A program made the translations under genes and the position numbers. Shown one piece after another: positions 33,543-45,148 of a DNA stretch of 64,000 bases (position 1 is its first letter; every line of letters starts with the position of its first letter). The notes under the pieces were generated by a model, which was given only the letters and a program-made list of their open reading frames with translations, ran no database searches and had not been told where the DNA came from. This stretch comes from Pseudorasbora parva (Eukaryota; Chordata; Actinopteri; Cypriniformes; Gobionidae), in the NCBI RefSeq assembly GCF_024679245.1, contig NC_090173.1:5948428-6012427 (forward strand), read 5' to 3'.

Positions 33543-34009
33543 TGTGGCAGGAGGGGCGAGGGTTCGCGAGGTCTGTAGTGGGAGAGAGGAGGCGGAGCCG
33601 AGCGGTGAGTAAGTAGGTCAAGTGCAGATCACTAACACCTGTGTCTGTTTGCAGTAATTGGCGTGGAGAGACCGCATTTAAACCCCAGCAGTACAGAGAG
33701 AGAGGGAGAGAGACCTGGACTGGGACTTTGCGTGCACAGCAGAGAAACTGAGAGAAACTGAGAGGAACTGAGAGAAACTGAGAAAGAAAGTCAATTAAAG
33801 AAGGAGCGATCCATATCGTGGAGGAAATGAAGTTTCGCAAGTTCTGCCAGGAAGACTCAATCGTTACGTCACTAATTACCTTCTCATCTATCCAATCACA
33901 TCCTTTACCAGAGCATATAAAGGTTGTACTTACTCATGTTTGAGTTTGCAGATACTACCGCTTCAGCATGCTGCGCACATGCTGACGCCGACAGTTAGTT
34001 GACGGTCTC

Positions 34010-36140
34010 GTCTTGTCATGGTTGATCAATGGGCCTTATATAAAGTAACAATTCGCAATACAGTAGCGTTTAAGTCCTCGTCAGCAATCATTTCCTTGGG
34101 CTGTCGCGGCAATAGACGCTTGTTCCTTTCTAAGGAGAGCAACTTGCGTTCTGATTCAGACAATCACATTCACGGAAGTCTATCTGTGCATGTTATCTAA
34201 AGATACGTCTGCGCTCTTCATCACCATTCTGGCGTCCTACATCAACATTCATCGCTGGGATATGGTTATGTATTTTCAAAGACGATCTGGTGTAGTATCG
34301 CTCTCTTTCTCATTGTTGCAAGCATGCATTTCAGACGCACACGCATAGGACGCAGCCCCTGCTCGCACAACGCGATCAGTCCTGTTGTGGCTTGTTTGTG
34401 TGTAAACTGACCATTTAATGCCTCGAAAACACTACGCACAGTCTATCATTAATTATTGTTAGCTGAACAGAACAGATGGTACTGTATATCCCCTATCAGT
34501 CTCCCCACGAATGCGTGGCAATCTCACGGGGTTTAAAGTAACATGCACCTATTTTATCCGGGCTTCAGGACGAACTAAAGCAAGCCGAATCACGGATCGA
34601 CTCATCATTACGAGATTGCTGAGGTAAATTAACACGTTAATGTGCTCTGAGTAGTTCTTAAAAGTACAGCCCCGACATCACTGGATATTCCATCTAACGT
34701 TACTTCAGTTCTCGCAAGCAGTAAGTGGCATACAACATACAATTTAAACTGATAAAATACTGTCAAGTTCATTTGGGCTGTCATCCTGGCGTTCATGCAG
34801 ACATGTTTTGCTCAAATTTTCAAGGGTGTTGTTGAGAACATCTTGCATTATTTACACTGCTTTCTTCTTATGAGGAAGAAACATAGCGAATGTGCTCCTC
34901 AAAGATGCTCTTTATTGCTTTATAAACGTATGCATAAATTAACCTCTTAAGGTCCGCGAGGATGTGGTTGTGCTGAAGCTCTCTTTGCTTGAATTAGCTC
35001 AAAATTATCAGATGTAAGTAATTACCTTGACAAACTATACATCACTGCAAGATCTAAGACTAAAGTTTATTTTTAATTTCACCTCGGTTTTATTCTCAAC
35101 TTATAGCGTTAATATGTGGCAGGAGTTATGACTGCGATGATCGGCGTCAATACCTTGTAATGCGCGGCGTCATGAGGATCCCGACAAAACATCCCTCAGG
35201 GCTTCTAGTTCAAATGCGTGCAGATGTGGAGAAATATCACTAGATTATCTTATGTCTGAGTCAATTTTTACAGAGGAGTTATATTTATTCAATCTTATCC
35301 AAAAATCTGTGCTTCCATCATTGAGTGATGTTGTACTATGTTTTTAGCTCATACTGGCAGCTGGAGGGTGCTGGCAAGCTGTACTACTGAACATTTAGTC
35401 ATATATGACATATGAAGAACAGACAAACATGCAACATTCCAGGAACTCCCTGGCATAAACAAACCTTGCAGAGATCGCTATGCAGATAGACACGTTCGAA
35501 GACAACAAACTCACAATCGCGACAATATATGGTTGGTCTGTTTTCTTTATGCCATGTTGGGTGTTTCAGTAATATATTATTTATAATGCAATGTTATTCA
35601 AATAGCTTTCATCAGCTGCATCAGTACATTTTCTGTCAGATGCACTAGGACACAGTGCTTCAATTAGAATAAAACGCATACGTGTATTCTCGCTTGCATT
35701 TACAGCGCAAAAGCCAGTTAAGGTTCACATCAAAACAAGGTTCAACTGGTTATTAGATAGCAACACTAATTTTCTTCTGTGCACAAATTAACCGTCTTTA
35801 AAATGATAGCATCCCGTATAGCAATTAAACCACAGCGCAGAATCATAATTATCATATCTTTATGAATTTAGTAAGTGAGTGGAGGGTGCTCCCTTTATAA
35901 AATGCACGAACTGTCAATGCTTAATTGCAGCTAAAATCCTTCTCCAATGTAAAATGTTTGTATAATCTGACCACACCGCGGTTCGAATCTATTCTACATC
36001 GGTTGAACGTGTTCCCTCGCAGGCAAAATTAGCAGTTAGTGAATTATCAAATAACTATTAAAGACATGTCAGCAAAGGAAAAACTTTTCAGGATCGCAAT
36101 ATTTTGTCTCAATTGCACAGTACGAACCCGGATTTGGGTT
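34010..36140. other. Interior of El.1, no gene
   Basis: Only short frames are present; I see no homology signals or tandem structure. Confidence 0.4.
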
Positions 36141-36144
36141 TCTA

Positions 36145-36456
36145 TGGCCCTGTCCCAAACGGCACACTCACGTGTACTTTTAGTCTTGTGGCCCTACAAT
36201 GGCCATCTCGTGCGCGTGTCCGTTGGGTCCGCGGTGCCGTAGCGTGTTCCATTCGTCATTTAAGCTTAAGCGAAGGGTGCTCGTGAGCGCCCCCTTTGCG
36301 TCTGCTATGCGGCCTGGATGCGCCCTTCAGCTGAGCCCTCAAGTTTGCGAGCTATGCAGAGGATTTCTACCCGGCAGTCAAAGCGACATTACGCAGCGAA
36401 AGTGCGGACTCAGAGGAAGACCGTGAGGGTTTAGGGTGCCATTCGGGATAGGGCCA
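36145..36456. mobile_element. Small MITE
   Basis: The 312 bp have inverted ends TGGCCCTGTCCCAAACGGCA and its near-complement at the right (18 of 21 matching). The body is more GC-rich than its surroundings. No clear target duplication was found, so the superfamily is open. Confidence 0.55.
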
Positions 36457-37463
36457 AAGATGATTATTGTATTGATCGTTCTCATAGGTTTTACAGGGTC
36501 AAGCAGCTAGCTATAGCCATTAGCTAGGAAAGTGCCATCATATAATTATGCACTTATTTTCTGCAAGGGCATATCTTGAGGTCCTCAATAGTTTGTATAT
36601 TTTGATCTAATTCTTTCACTCATCGGTCATGCTGTTCAGGTTTCTCTCTTGTGGGTTCCCTCAACAGGTTCTGATGGCTACTTTATCAAGCCGTAAGTGG
36701 AAGTCACACCAATGGTTGCAACTCCTCCAACTGCAGATACAAAGAACTATGGTTCTCCAACTCGTATTTGAATAGGACATTCTCTTAGATGAGGTCGCTA
36801 CAAATGCAGCTCAAACATGCAGAGTCTGCTTCCTCTATCATGGTGTTGTGTACATCGACGCCATCAGCATTATAGTACAAGCAAGTACTGATGCAAATTG
36901 CTCAAACACTCCAACGTCAAGTAATACTTATCATGCAATCACAGGTGGTGGTATGCTTCTCGAATTACTACTTCCCACTGATCCTGTTTTCATTAGTATC
37001 TATAAGCTTCATGAATTTCTCTGTGGTCTAACATGGTCTCTGTGCAGGTGGCCTATCATAGCCTTCATCTCTACTTTGCCTTTTCACCATGAGATTATGG
37101 TTGTTTAGTTGTGTGGCTTTGTTCCTGTAAAGGTATTCTCCAAGCCCCTGCGCAAGAGGGCCCTCTGACTTGCGGCGCAGCACTGCTGCCGATCGCGGCT
37201 GTCCCGCTCTGAGAAACTGCACAGGCAATTATCACAGCCTCTGCCAAATTGCGTGCAATATAGCGAATTATTGTGCAGCCCTACTCAAGATGGCTTTCTT
37301 CAGCACTTTAAACCTATAGTATGCTAAACCTTCAGGTAATTCTAAGATTAGCCATGTGTCGTAATAAGCATCAGATAAGTTACATTTTATTATCAAAGTC
37401 CTTTAATTAAATATTATATGGTAAGTATTCTTCCCTTACATCCATGATCTTTTATCTTAATGT

Positions 37464-37685
37464 TTGGCTAAGGTTTATATTTTCACAATGGCGCTCCTCT
37501 CTCTCAGGCCGGGTTTTAGACCCACACCTCTCATCTGTCCTTATAAGTTGCAGTCTTTCCTCCATACCAGACATTCTTTAGGATCGGGGCAGTCACTCCA
37601 GCAGCCGAGTGCGGCATCTCTACAGCAGCCATCAAAATCCTGGGCAGATGGTCTTCTTTTGCTTTCAAGTCTGTATGAAAACTGA
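37464..37685 (+). other. Exon-like coding-looking segment in El.1
   Basis: A pyrimidine tract with acceptor (CTCCTCTCTCTCAG, ending about 37507) precedes a frame with FRPTPLICPYKLQSFLHTRH and QQPSAASLQQPSKSWADGLL, stopping at 37685. I do not recognise the protein. Given El.2's apparent sequence capture, this could also be captured exon material, but there is no direct proof. Confidence 0.25.
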
Positions 37686-37829
37686 TTCAAAAATCATCCT
37701 CGAAGCTCAGCAAGCTCTCCAATAATGGTAAATTCCTATTTAACTACTGGTGGTGGTGTTCCGAGCCGAATTGGCAGGATGTTATGTTTCAGTGGTCTTA
37801 CACTATATTAAAGATAGTCTGTGGTACAT

Positions 37830-38185
37830 ATGTCCTATCAAAAGATGGTTCGTGGCCATGTGTCCTATCAGAAGTTGGCCGTTGGACATGCGTCCTGTCA
37901 AAAGATGGTTGTGGCCATGCGTCCTATCAGATGTTGGCTGTTGGACATGCGTCCTATCAAAAAATGGCTGCGGCCCACGTGTCCTATCAAAAGGTGGCCC
38001 ATGTGTCCTATCAAAAGATGGCCTGTGGCCCATGTGTCCTATCAAAAGATGGCCTGTGGCCCATGTGTCCGATCAAAAGATGGCCTGTGGCCCATGTGTC
38101 AGATCAAAAGACGGCCTGTGGCCCATGTGTCCGATCAAAAGATGGCCCGTGGCCCATGTGTTCTATCAAAAGATGGCCTCCGGGC
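37830..38185 (+). repeat. 31-bp minisatellite, about 11 copies
   Basis: The unit is ATGTGTCCTATCAAAAGATG plus GCCTGTGGCCC with variants (TTGGCCGTTGGAC, CCGATCAAAAG). Since 31 is not a multiple of three, the reading frame rotates from unit to unit, which explains three overlapping 130-180-codon frames here that are not genes. Confidence 0.85.
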
Positions 38186-38588
38186 TATATTCAGTATGTC
38201 ACGGTAGCTGTGAATCTGGCGTCGGGGAATACGCTTGCCGGCGGTTTCGAATCTTAACCCAAAATAGTATATGGTCTAAAATCTAATTGCTTTTCTCTTT
38301 CTCTCCATTAGGAACTTCAGGAATAAGGACCCGTGAGTATACTTCATAAACCGTTCTTTGGGGGTGGGCCCCGTTCACGGTGGATCCTCCTTCCACCTAT
38401 CTTTGGGGGTGAGCTGCGCCCCTGCCTCTGTATTCAGGCAGGATACGCAGATTCCGTACCCTCGGAATGCGAATTACAAATGGGGCCTACGCCAAAGAAC
38501 TTGATTGCTTGCTGAGCTCCTAAAAAAATGTTATTGTTACAGCATTAATTCTTCCGAGTCTTTCTGGCAGAAATGAAGTTAGTGCAAG

Positions 38589-39066
38589 TTCTGCCAGGAA
38601 GACTCAATTGTTACGTCACTAATTACCTTCTCATCTATCCAATCACATCCTTTACCGGAGCATATAAAGGTTGTACTTACTCATGTTTGAGTTTGCAGAT
38701 ACTACCGCTTCAGCACCACCATCCTCCCCACCACCGCCAAGTTGGGACCTTTCCTCCATCCCCCCCTACACAACCAGCCAGGCTTTCATATGATCCTCAA
38801 CACCACCAGACGGGATCTCCCCTCTACCCTGAAGACTTCAGGATGTCTCTCCCTCCATCCACCCCAACACCACCAGATGGCCCCCTTTCGTTCTTCGTGG
38901 GGGTGAGCTGCGCCCCTGCCTCTGTATTCAGGCAGGATACGCAGATTCCGTACCCTCGGAATGCGAATTACAAATGGGGCCTACGCCAAAGAACTTGATT
39001 GCTTGCTGAGCTCCTAAATAAATGTTATTGTTACAGCATTAATTCTTCCGAGTCTTTCTGGCAGAA
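38589..39066 (+). mobile_element. Short TIR element with foreign interior (El.2)
   Basis: This 478-bp element shares its first 127 bp (two differences) and last 169 bp (one difference) with El.1. The 182 bp between them (38716-38897) are not present in El.1. The left end carries CCAAT (38639-38643) and TATAAAGG (38663-38670). The right end carries AATAAA (39017-39022), which is AAAAAA in El.1. The interior reads as proline-rich coding sequence. This is the layout of a Pack-TIR (for example Pack-MULE) element: own promoter, captured fragment, own poly(A) signal. Confidence 0.6.
38716..38897 (+). other. Coding-like filler inside El.2
   Basis: One register is open right across and into the right terminus. 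It encodes HHHPPHHRQVGTFPPSPPTQ, then LSYDPQHHQTGSPLYPEDFR and MSLPPSTPTPPDGP. The Pro/His/Ser-rich composition resembles disordered regions of vertebrate regulatory proteins. I cannot name the donor gene. Another register from ATG 38683 gives a 36-residue frame that starts in the terminal repeat. Confidence 0.4.
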
Positions 39067-39197
39067 CGAGTTTTGCACACACACACACACATGTGTGACC
39101 GTTATTTGTTTTTGAACAAGACTGAATAAAGAGAGCGAGTCCCAGTCAAAGCCGACCCCATCTTCTTCCTTCACACACCCACGAACATTCATTACAC

Positions 39198-39215
39198 TGG
39201 TGCCGAAACCCGGGA
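39198..39215 (+). other. Primer-binding site, tRNA-Phe
   Basis: TGGTGCCGAAACCCGGGA is an 18/18 complement of the 3' end of vertebrate tRNA-Phe (TCCCGGGTTTCGGCA plus CCA), one base after the LTR end. Confidence 0.75.
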
Positions 39216-39236
39216 AGGAAGAAGATTGCCGCCGCC

Positions 39237-40218
39237 ATGCAGACCCCGCCGAAGACGCCATTTGCGGACATCGTCCAGTCGCTCGCCGGTCTTCACCAGG
39301 AGCAACATCAAAACCTGCTGGCCGTGAGGGAGGACCACGAAAAGTGCTTTGAAGTCCTCCTTCGCGCTCAGCATGAAGACCGGGAGCTGTTCCGGAGCTG
39401 GATCGACCGGGAGATTCGGGCCACCCCCCCCTGCTACATCCGATTCGCCGACCCTGTTCCAGCTCTCAAAGACGGGGCCTGAGGATGACTCGGAGGCATT
39501 CATTGACCTCTTTGAGAGGTCCGCCGAGTCCAGGGGATGGCCCCGCTCGGACTGGCCTATGCGGCTCCTGCCATTGCTGTCCGGGGAGGCGCAGGTAGCC
39601 GCCCACCAACTGCCAGTCCGGAATCTCCTGGTCTATGACGACCTGAAACGCGCCATTCTACAGCGGGTCAGCCGGAGTCCGGAACAACATCGACAGCGGT
39701 TCCGGACCCTGACCCTTGACGACTCCGGCCGGCCCTTCGCCTTCGCGCACCAGCTCCGGGACTCCTGCCGCAAGTGGCTGATGGCAGGTGGAAGCGACGT
39801 CGATGGCATCATAGATCGAGTGGTACTGGAGCAGTTCATCGCGCGGCTTCCCAAACAGACCGCGCAATGGGTCCAGTGCCACCGCCCGACGTCGCTGAAC
39901 CAGGCCATCCAATTGGTGGAGGATCAGCTGGTGGCGTGCCTCGGGGTCGGCGAACACTTACCATCTGCTTCTCTCTCTCTCTCTCCTGCTAACAATCCCC
40001 CTCTCTCTCGCCCTATCCCTTTTCCAGGTCTCGCGGGGGAGTGCCGCCCTAACCGGCCCCAAGGTGGCGGACGGGTGGATCTGGGGAGCCTTGGCCACCT
40101 CCCCGCCCGGCACCGAGGGGAGGGGCGACAGCGGCGGACACTGTCTCTTCTCCCTCCAATCCCGCTCTCTCTCCACGCCAATCTATCGACCTGCTTCCGG
40201 CCACTAGGGCGGCGGTGA
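39237..40218 (+). pseudogene. Gmr1-like gag with SCAN-like capsid domain
   Basis: Gag starts at ATG 39237 (MQTPPKTPFADIVQSLAGLH), with a helical N-terminus. It slips frame at or near a run of seven C (about 39425-39431), so the first frame ends at 39482. The second frame continues with EDDSEAFIDLFERSAESRGW, LPLLSGEAQVAAHQLP, RQRFRTLTLDDSGRPFAFAH and QLRDSCRKWL, then VDGIIDRVVLEQFIARLP. The FR-LRDSC-KWL...I-D-VVLEQF---LP pattern is that of the SCAN domain of vertebrate zinc-finger proteins, which is known to derive from Gmr1-like gag. A Pro/Ser/Arg-rich linker follows, ending at 40218 in a register different from the zinc knuckle. Confidence 0.8.
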
Positions 40219-41991
40219 GGTCTGGGCCGGCTTGTTGGCGCTGCGGGGATCCGGGACATTTCATTGATCAGTGCCCCATCATGGAGGTGGGCGCGCTGGT
40301 CCGGGTCCCCGACGCGCCGCAAGCTGCCCTCGATCAAGCTGGATTGTACCTAATACCTGTGAGTATCAACGGGGGTACTTATCAGGCTTTGGTGGATTCA
40401 GGTTGTAACCAGACCTCCATCCACCAAAGCCTGATACAACCCAAGGCATTGGGTAACAGCCGCACGGTTACGGTGAGGTGTGTACACGGGGAAGTGGTGA
40501 AGTATCCTTTAGTGCCGGTCGTTATTCAATTTCGGGGACAAAAGCATAGTGTGGAGGCTGCAGTTAACCCGCATCTCCAGCATCCGTTGATTCTGGGAAC
40601 CAATTGGCCAGCATTCCATAAATTATTAGGGCACTTATGTGCGGATGCCTCTTGGGGGAAAGATATGCAGCGGAGGGAGGCGGTCGCTCAGTTGGGAGAG
40701 GTGGATTCGGGACCTCGGGAAGCTGTTTCAGCGGAACAGAGTGGTCTGGAGATTGCTCCTCTCACAGATCGCGATGACTTTCCCCTGGAACAGTCCCAAG
40801 ATGAATCGCTGAAAAATGCATTTGAGCAGGTCCGTTCCATCGATGGCCACCTCCTCCAACCGGGACAACCGCTCACCTATCCGAATTTTGCAGTTTTGAA
40901 AGATAGGTTGTATCGGGAGACCCAAGATACCCAGACAAAAATGGATACAACCCAGTTGTTAATACCTAAAAGCCGTCGGGACATGCTATTCCAGGCGGCT
41001 CATTGTAATCCGATGGCAGGGCATTTAGGACAAAAAGCAACACTTAACCGTCTAATGGCCCGCTTCTTTTGGCCGGGCATTCACGAGAACGTGCGCAGGT
41101 GGTGCGCGTCTTGTCGTGAATGTCAGTTGGTGAATCCACCGGCCACCCCAAAAGCACCATTGTGCCCCCTTCCACTAGTGCAGGTCCCCTTCGAAAGAAT
41201 TGGTATGGACCTCGTCGGGCCATTAGAACGATCTGCACGAGGGCATCGCTTTGCATTGGTCCTAGTGGACTATGCAACGCGATACCCGGAAGCAGTGCCC
41301 CTCCGCACTATTTCGGCGAAGAGTGTGGCGGCCGCACTGTTTTCTTTAATCTCCCGGGTGGGAATCCCGAAAGAGATTCTCACCGACCAAGGCACGGCGT
41401 TCATGTCACGGACGGTCCGCGAACTATACGAATTATTGGGCATTAAATCGATTCGCACCAGCGTCTACCACCCACAAACAGATGGTCTGGTGGAACGGTT
41501 TAATCGCACGTTGAAGACCATGATTCGTAAGTTCGTTCACGAGGACGCAAAAAATTGGGATAAGTGGCTAGAACCTCTGTTGTTTGCTGTACGCGAGGTC
41601 CCGCAAGCCTCCACGGGGTTTTCCCCCTTCAAGCTTCTCTATGGGCGCCAGCCTCGGGGGGTGCTGGATGTCCTTAGAGAGGCTTGGGAGGATGGACCTT
41701 CCGCGGCAAAAAATGAAATTCAGTATGTCCTGGACCTGAGAACAAAACTCCACACGTTGGGGCGGCCATCAATGGAGAATTTGTTACAGGCCCAGGACAG
41801 ACAAAGGCAGCTGTACAACAGGGGAGCTAGGTTACGTCAATTCGCACCGGGAGATAAAGTCTTGGTATTACTCCCCACTTCCAGTTCAAAATTACTCGCG
41901 AAGTGGCAAGGGCCTTTTGAGGTTACACGGCGAGTGGGAGACCTCAACTATGAGGTGGTACGATCCGATAGGGACGGGGCACGTCAAATTT
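40215..41991 (+). CDS. Gmr1-like zinc knuckle, protease and integrase
   Basis: A single frame of about 590 codons begins with the nucleocapsid knuckle CWRCGDPGHFIDQC. The retropepsin follows (GGTYQALVDSGCNQTSIH, active site DSG; later HPLILGTNWP). Integrase comes next: zinc domain HCNPMAGHLGQ...CASCREC; catalytic D in GMDLVGPL, D in LTDQGTAF and E in [12 protein letters not shown]; then a GPF-type C-terminal module (GDKVLVLLP, WQGPFEVTRRVGDLNYEV). Protease is followed directly by integrase, with no RT between them. The annotated stop at 42023 lies inside the CACTA insertion that starts at 41992. The domains themselves look intact. Confidence 0.9.
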
Positions 41992-42569
41992 CACTGCATG
42001 AAAAGTGGGATTTTCGTCAGTAAGCGGCACTGTAGATTGTCGTGGAAGATCAGGTTTACGACTGTACACGGCAGTTTGCAGGCGACACCGAAAACTGCCG
42101 TGAATTGTCAGAAATTGACGTGGGCCTTGCTTGGCAGTTGTCCCCCCCAAGACCCCCCTTCCCTTAACTCCAGGGGAGGCTTTAACATGTAAATGAACAT
42201 GCTGTGAGCTATACAAATGCAAATCAGGGTAGCAGGAGTTTTAACCCATGTGACATTTTTCTAAAAGGTATTAACTTCCTTCTAAGAAAATCTCTTAGAT
42301 AGATCAGGCTCAGTATAGCCTAATTGTAAAATCTTAAACTTAAGCTTGAATTTATATATTTGATGAAAGTATTCTAGATTATTTATTGTGTGTCATTTGC
42401 CATCAGTCCCCGTGAATTCAGTGCGACTCTCAATTTTGACCAATCACCGCAACTTTTACCAATTCATTGCGGTCTCCTGCTAATAAGCGGCGTCATACAT
42501 CAGAAAACTTTATATATCATATATCATTGCCTGTCAAAATTAACGTGTTAACGCAAATTAATTTTAACG

Positions 42570-42741
<172 letters not shown>

Positions 42742-42757
42742 TACACATATATACATA

Positions 42758-43095
42758 CAGGGGCTGACATTAACTTTTTTGCTCACTGGCCACCGTGGCT
42801 AGTGGTTTTCCAAAGTTACTAGCCACTCAGCATTTTCACTGGCCACAATTTTGCTGTTTGGAAATTATATTGTATATGTTTAAAGTTGACTTTGGTATAT
42901 ATAAATTACTTGATTTTGAATCATTTTACTTTATTTAGAAGATTTAAAACCCTTTCAAACTTTCAAATGCAGAATGACCCCCCAAATCTTGTATATCAGC
43001 TGGGATGTGCAGGTGGGCAATATAATAGATTATAATAGAATATAATAGGCTAATATGAGAAAGGTAATATGACAGGCTATGAGTTATTTTAGTTA

Positions 43096-43170
<75 letters not shown>

Positions 43171-43180
43171 AAAAAATACC
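42758..43180 (+). mobile_element. Truncated hAT-like fragment
   Basis: It begins CAGGGGCTGACATTAACTTT, followed by GCTCACTGGCCACCGTGGCT. It is related in its end sequence to the CAGGGCTCGACATTAA copies elsewhere in the window. The other end is not found; a TA run (about 43095-43166) lies within or beside it. Confidence 0.45.
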
Positions 43181-43567
43181 CTAAGCAAATTACAAAAACA
43201 ATAGTTATTAAAAATAAAATAAAAATTCCGATACTAATACGACACAATGTAATTTATTGAATGTAATTGTCATTGGATACGACTTTCATCGAAAAGAATG
43301 TAACAAAATGTGGGCGTGGTCTGTGTTGTGAAATGAAACCACATTAAAAATTCCCTTAAACTGCGTTTGAAACATACAGCAAAGCAGCGACAGAGGAAAA
43401 CACAGAGCCTGATATTATGCAAACATTTACCAATAATGTGGAAAGCGTTTTAAATCTGTTCAGTGGAAAATCCGCTGTGACGAATCTGTCCTCGTCTAAC
43501 ATCTGCTGTAAATCCAGGTAAAACTAGCTGCGTGCACGCGCCCGTCCCCAGATAACATGATCCCCAG

Positions 43568-44490
43568 TTGATCCGTAACACCGGCGGGAAGAAACAGCTG
43601 AATGCAATCAGTGGGCTATCTCGTCAGCTTGCTGCCGATTTTAACGAGCAGTTCACTTTAGTAATCTCCAGGTTGCTGTCCATAGATGATAGGTTGCTTG
43701 CTTTGGAGTCGAAAAACTGTGTGGAAGATACTAACTTTAAGAAGAGAAGACGAGTGCCTAAGAGAAGACCAGTCCTAAGATTGCGGTAAGACTGTTATCT
43801 AAGCTAAAGTAACCTAAAGCAAAGCTTTTTAAGTAGCACAAGCTGAAATTAGCCTTGTAAAAGAACAAATGTAAGTTGCTTTATAAAAGTGTTTTCTTTT
43901 TCTGGTCATTTTACAGGAAGCAGTACGCCGTCTTCACAACTTCGTCATAACACTCATTTAATTGTTTTCCAGCTGCATGTAAGACAGAGACAGTACGCAG
44001 GAGCTTCAGGTACAAACATCCACTTCTTGCATCGCAAGCAGAAGCTGTGAAGAGTTCAGCTCGGAGTCGATTGAGAAGAAAGAGGGTAAGATTTATTAGA
44101 TTAGATCCGTTTTTGGTCAGTGTGACTATTTTTCAGGTGCATTTTACGCAGTACACCGCGCAATACTGATTGTCTTTATTGTTTGTTTTTACAGCTGCTA
44201 CAAGCAAGAAAGAGTGTGTTAGCTGAGGATGAGGTGGGCCTTTGGAAGTGCGCTACCATAGACCTGATGTCTGATGAGGAAGACGGCATCGTTGGCGCGG
44301 TGTCTGGATGGACTGTTTGACCAGCCAGGAGCTCGCCGAGCTCTGTGCCACGCTGCAATCGAGATTAGAGGCGATTCCAAAGAACAGGGCAACGCACGAC
44401 AGACGTCTGAAAAATGGACTGAAATCAGACAGAATGGCGCTAGTTACCTACAGCTCTGAAGCGGAAAACAGAGACTTCATGGTGCTGTAG
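43568..44490 (+). pseudogene. EnSpm-associated second gene, exon remnants
   Basis: Exon-like blocks are visible. 43568-43787 encodes LNAISGLSRQLAADFNEQFT, ISRLLSIDDRLLALESK and a basic KKRRRVPKRRP end, before a donor GTAAG. Further blocks lie between acceptor-like TTTTACAG sites at about 43916 and 44192. The last block encodes MSDEEDGIVGAVSGW and, after a frame slip, SQELAELCATLQSRLEAIPK NRATHDRRLKNG, ending at 44490. AATAAA follows at 44576. The SDEEDG-VSGW and SQEL-LC-LQ-RLE--PK--ATH--RL-NG blocks match what I recall of a non-transposase protein carried by fish EnSpm elements. Frameshifted, so not functional. Confidence 0.5.
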
Positions 44491-45148
44491 GATTTTGGGC
44501 TTCTCGTGAGCTTCCTATTGTTGTGTGGGCAGATCTCAAACGTTTTGCATTTGGTTGTGTGTTTGTGTTTGTTCTAATAAAGCTCTTTCTTTGAATAAAC
44601 TGCACGTCCCTGGCATATTTTCCTTTCCTCAATAAATGAATGTCCTTGATGGTTATAATAGCGTAGTCCATAGGATAACAATGACATGAATATAAAACAT
44701 AATAGCATATCACATGAATATGAATATATACAATTAAAAAATAATATGCAAATCATAATTTTATATATATGTGTGTAAAATTATTATAATTTGGGGGTTT
44801 AAATTTATTAATTTATTACCCAGGTTGACCAATAGTAACAGATCTGCCAACCAATCACGAGTGATATTTCTTGTTTCAATGTAGTAGTTTCAACCAATAC
44901 TGAGTGAGGAAATTTAAGCCATTCCGGCAAGGTGCCGCCCAGAGCTGCTATTCATATGCTAATTAGAGCCATTAGCGCCGGCGCCAGCATGCCTCCGCAA
45001 GCTCCACATACGTCATGGTTCGTTTCCGTCAATATGTGGCACAGACGAACGCGACGTTCACAGGCTGTAAACTGACGTTAATTGTCGAAAATCAGGGAGA
45101 TTTCCGGCCGTTTACGGGGACGAAAATCCCACTTTTCATGCAGTGTTT

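Larger units (their letters stand above)
33842..38572 (+). mobile_element. 4.7-kb terminal-inverted-repeat element (El.1)
   Basis: The inverted ends are TTCTGCCAGGAAGACTC and GAGTCTTTCTGGCAGAA. Near-identical 9-mers AGTTTCGCA (33831-33839) and AGTTTTGCA (39069-39077) flank the pair El.1+El.2, consistent with a 9-bp target duplication and hence a Mutator-like origin (inference). Its first 127 bp, with a CCAAT box and TATAAAGG at 33916, and its last 169 bp are shared with El.2. No transposase frame was found. The interior holds a small MITE, a 31-bp minisatellite and several exon-like pieces with good splice signals (near 36690, 37516 and 38320). Confidence 0.6.
33543..39197 (+). repeat. Left LTR of the Gmr1-like element, with insertions
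   Basis: It runs from TGTGGCAGGAGGGGCG to CATTACA before the primer site. It includes repeated GAGAAACTGAGAG motifs (33744-33785) and AATAAAGAGAGCGAG near the 3' end (about 39125). Two TIR elements (33842-38572 and 38589-39066) split it. The native LTR would be roughly 430 bp. Confidence 0.7.

Noticed and set aside
33543..33840. N-terminal part of the long minus-strand frame joined to Tc1 transposase
   Set aside because: It lies in the Gmr1-like LTR and is open by chance; only 33193-33542 is transposase.
37750..38286. A 178-codon Cys/Trp-rich plus-strand frame
   Set aside because: It is generated by a 31-bp minisatellite and has no independent support.
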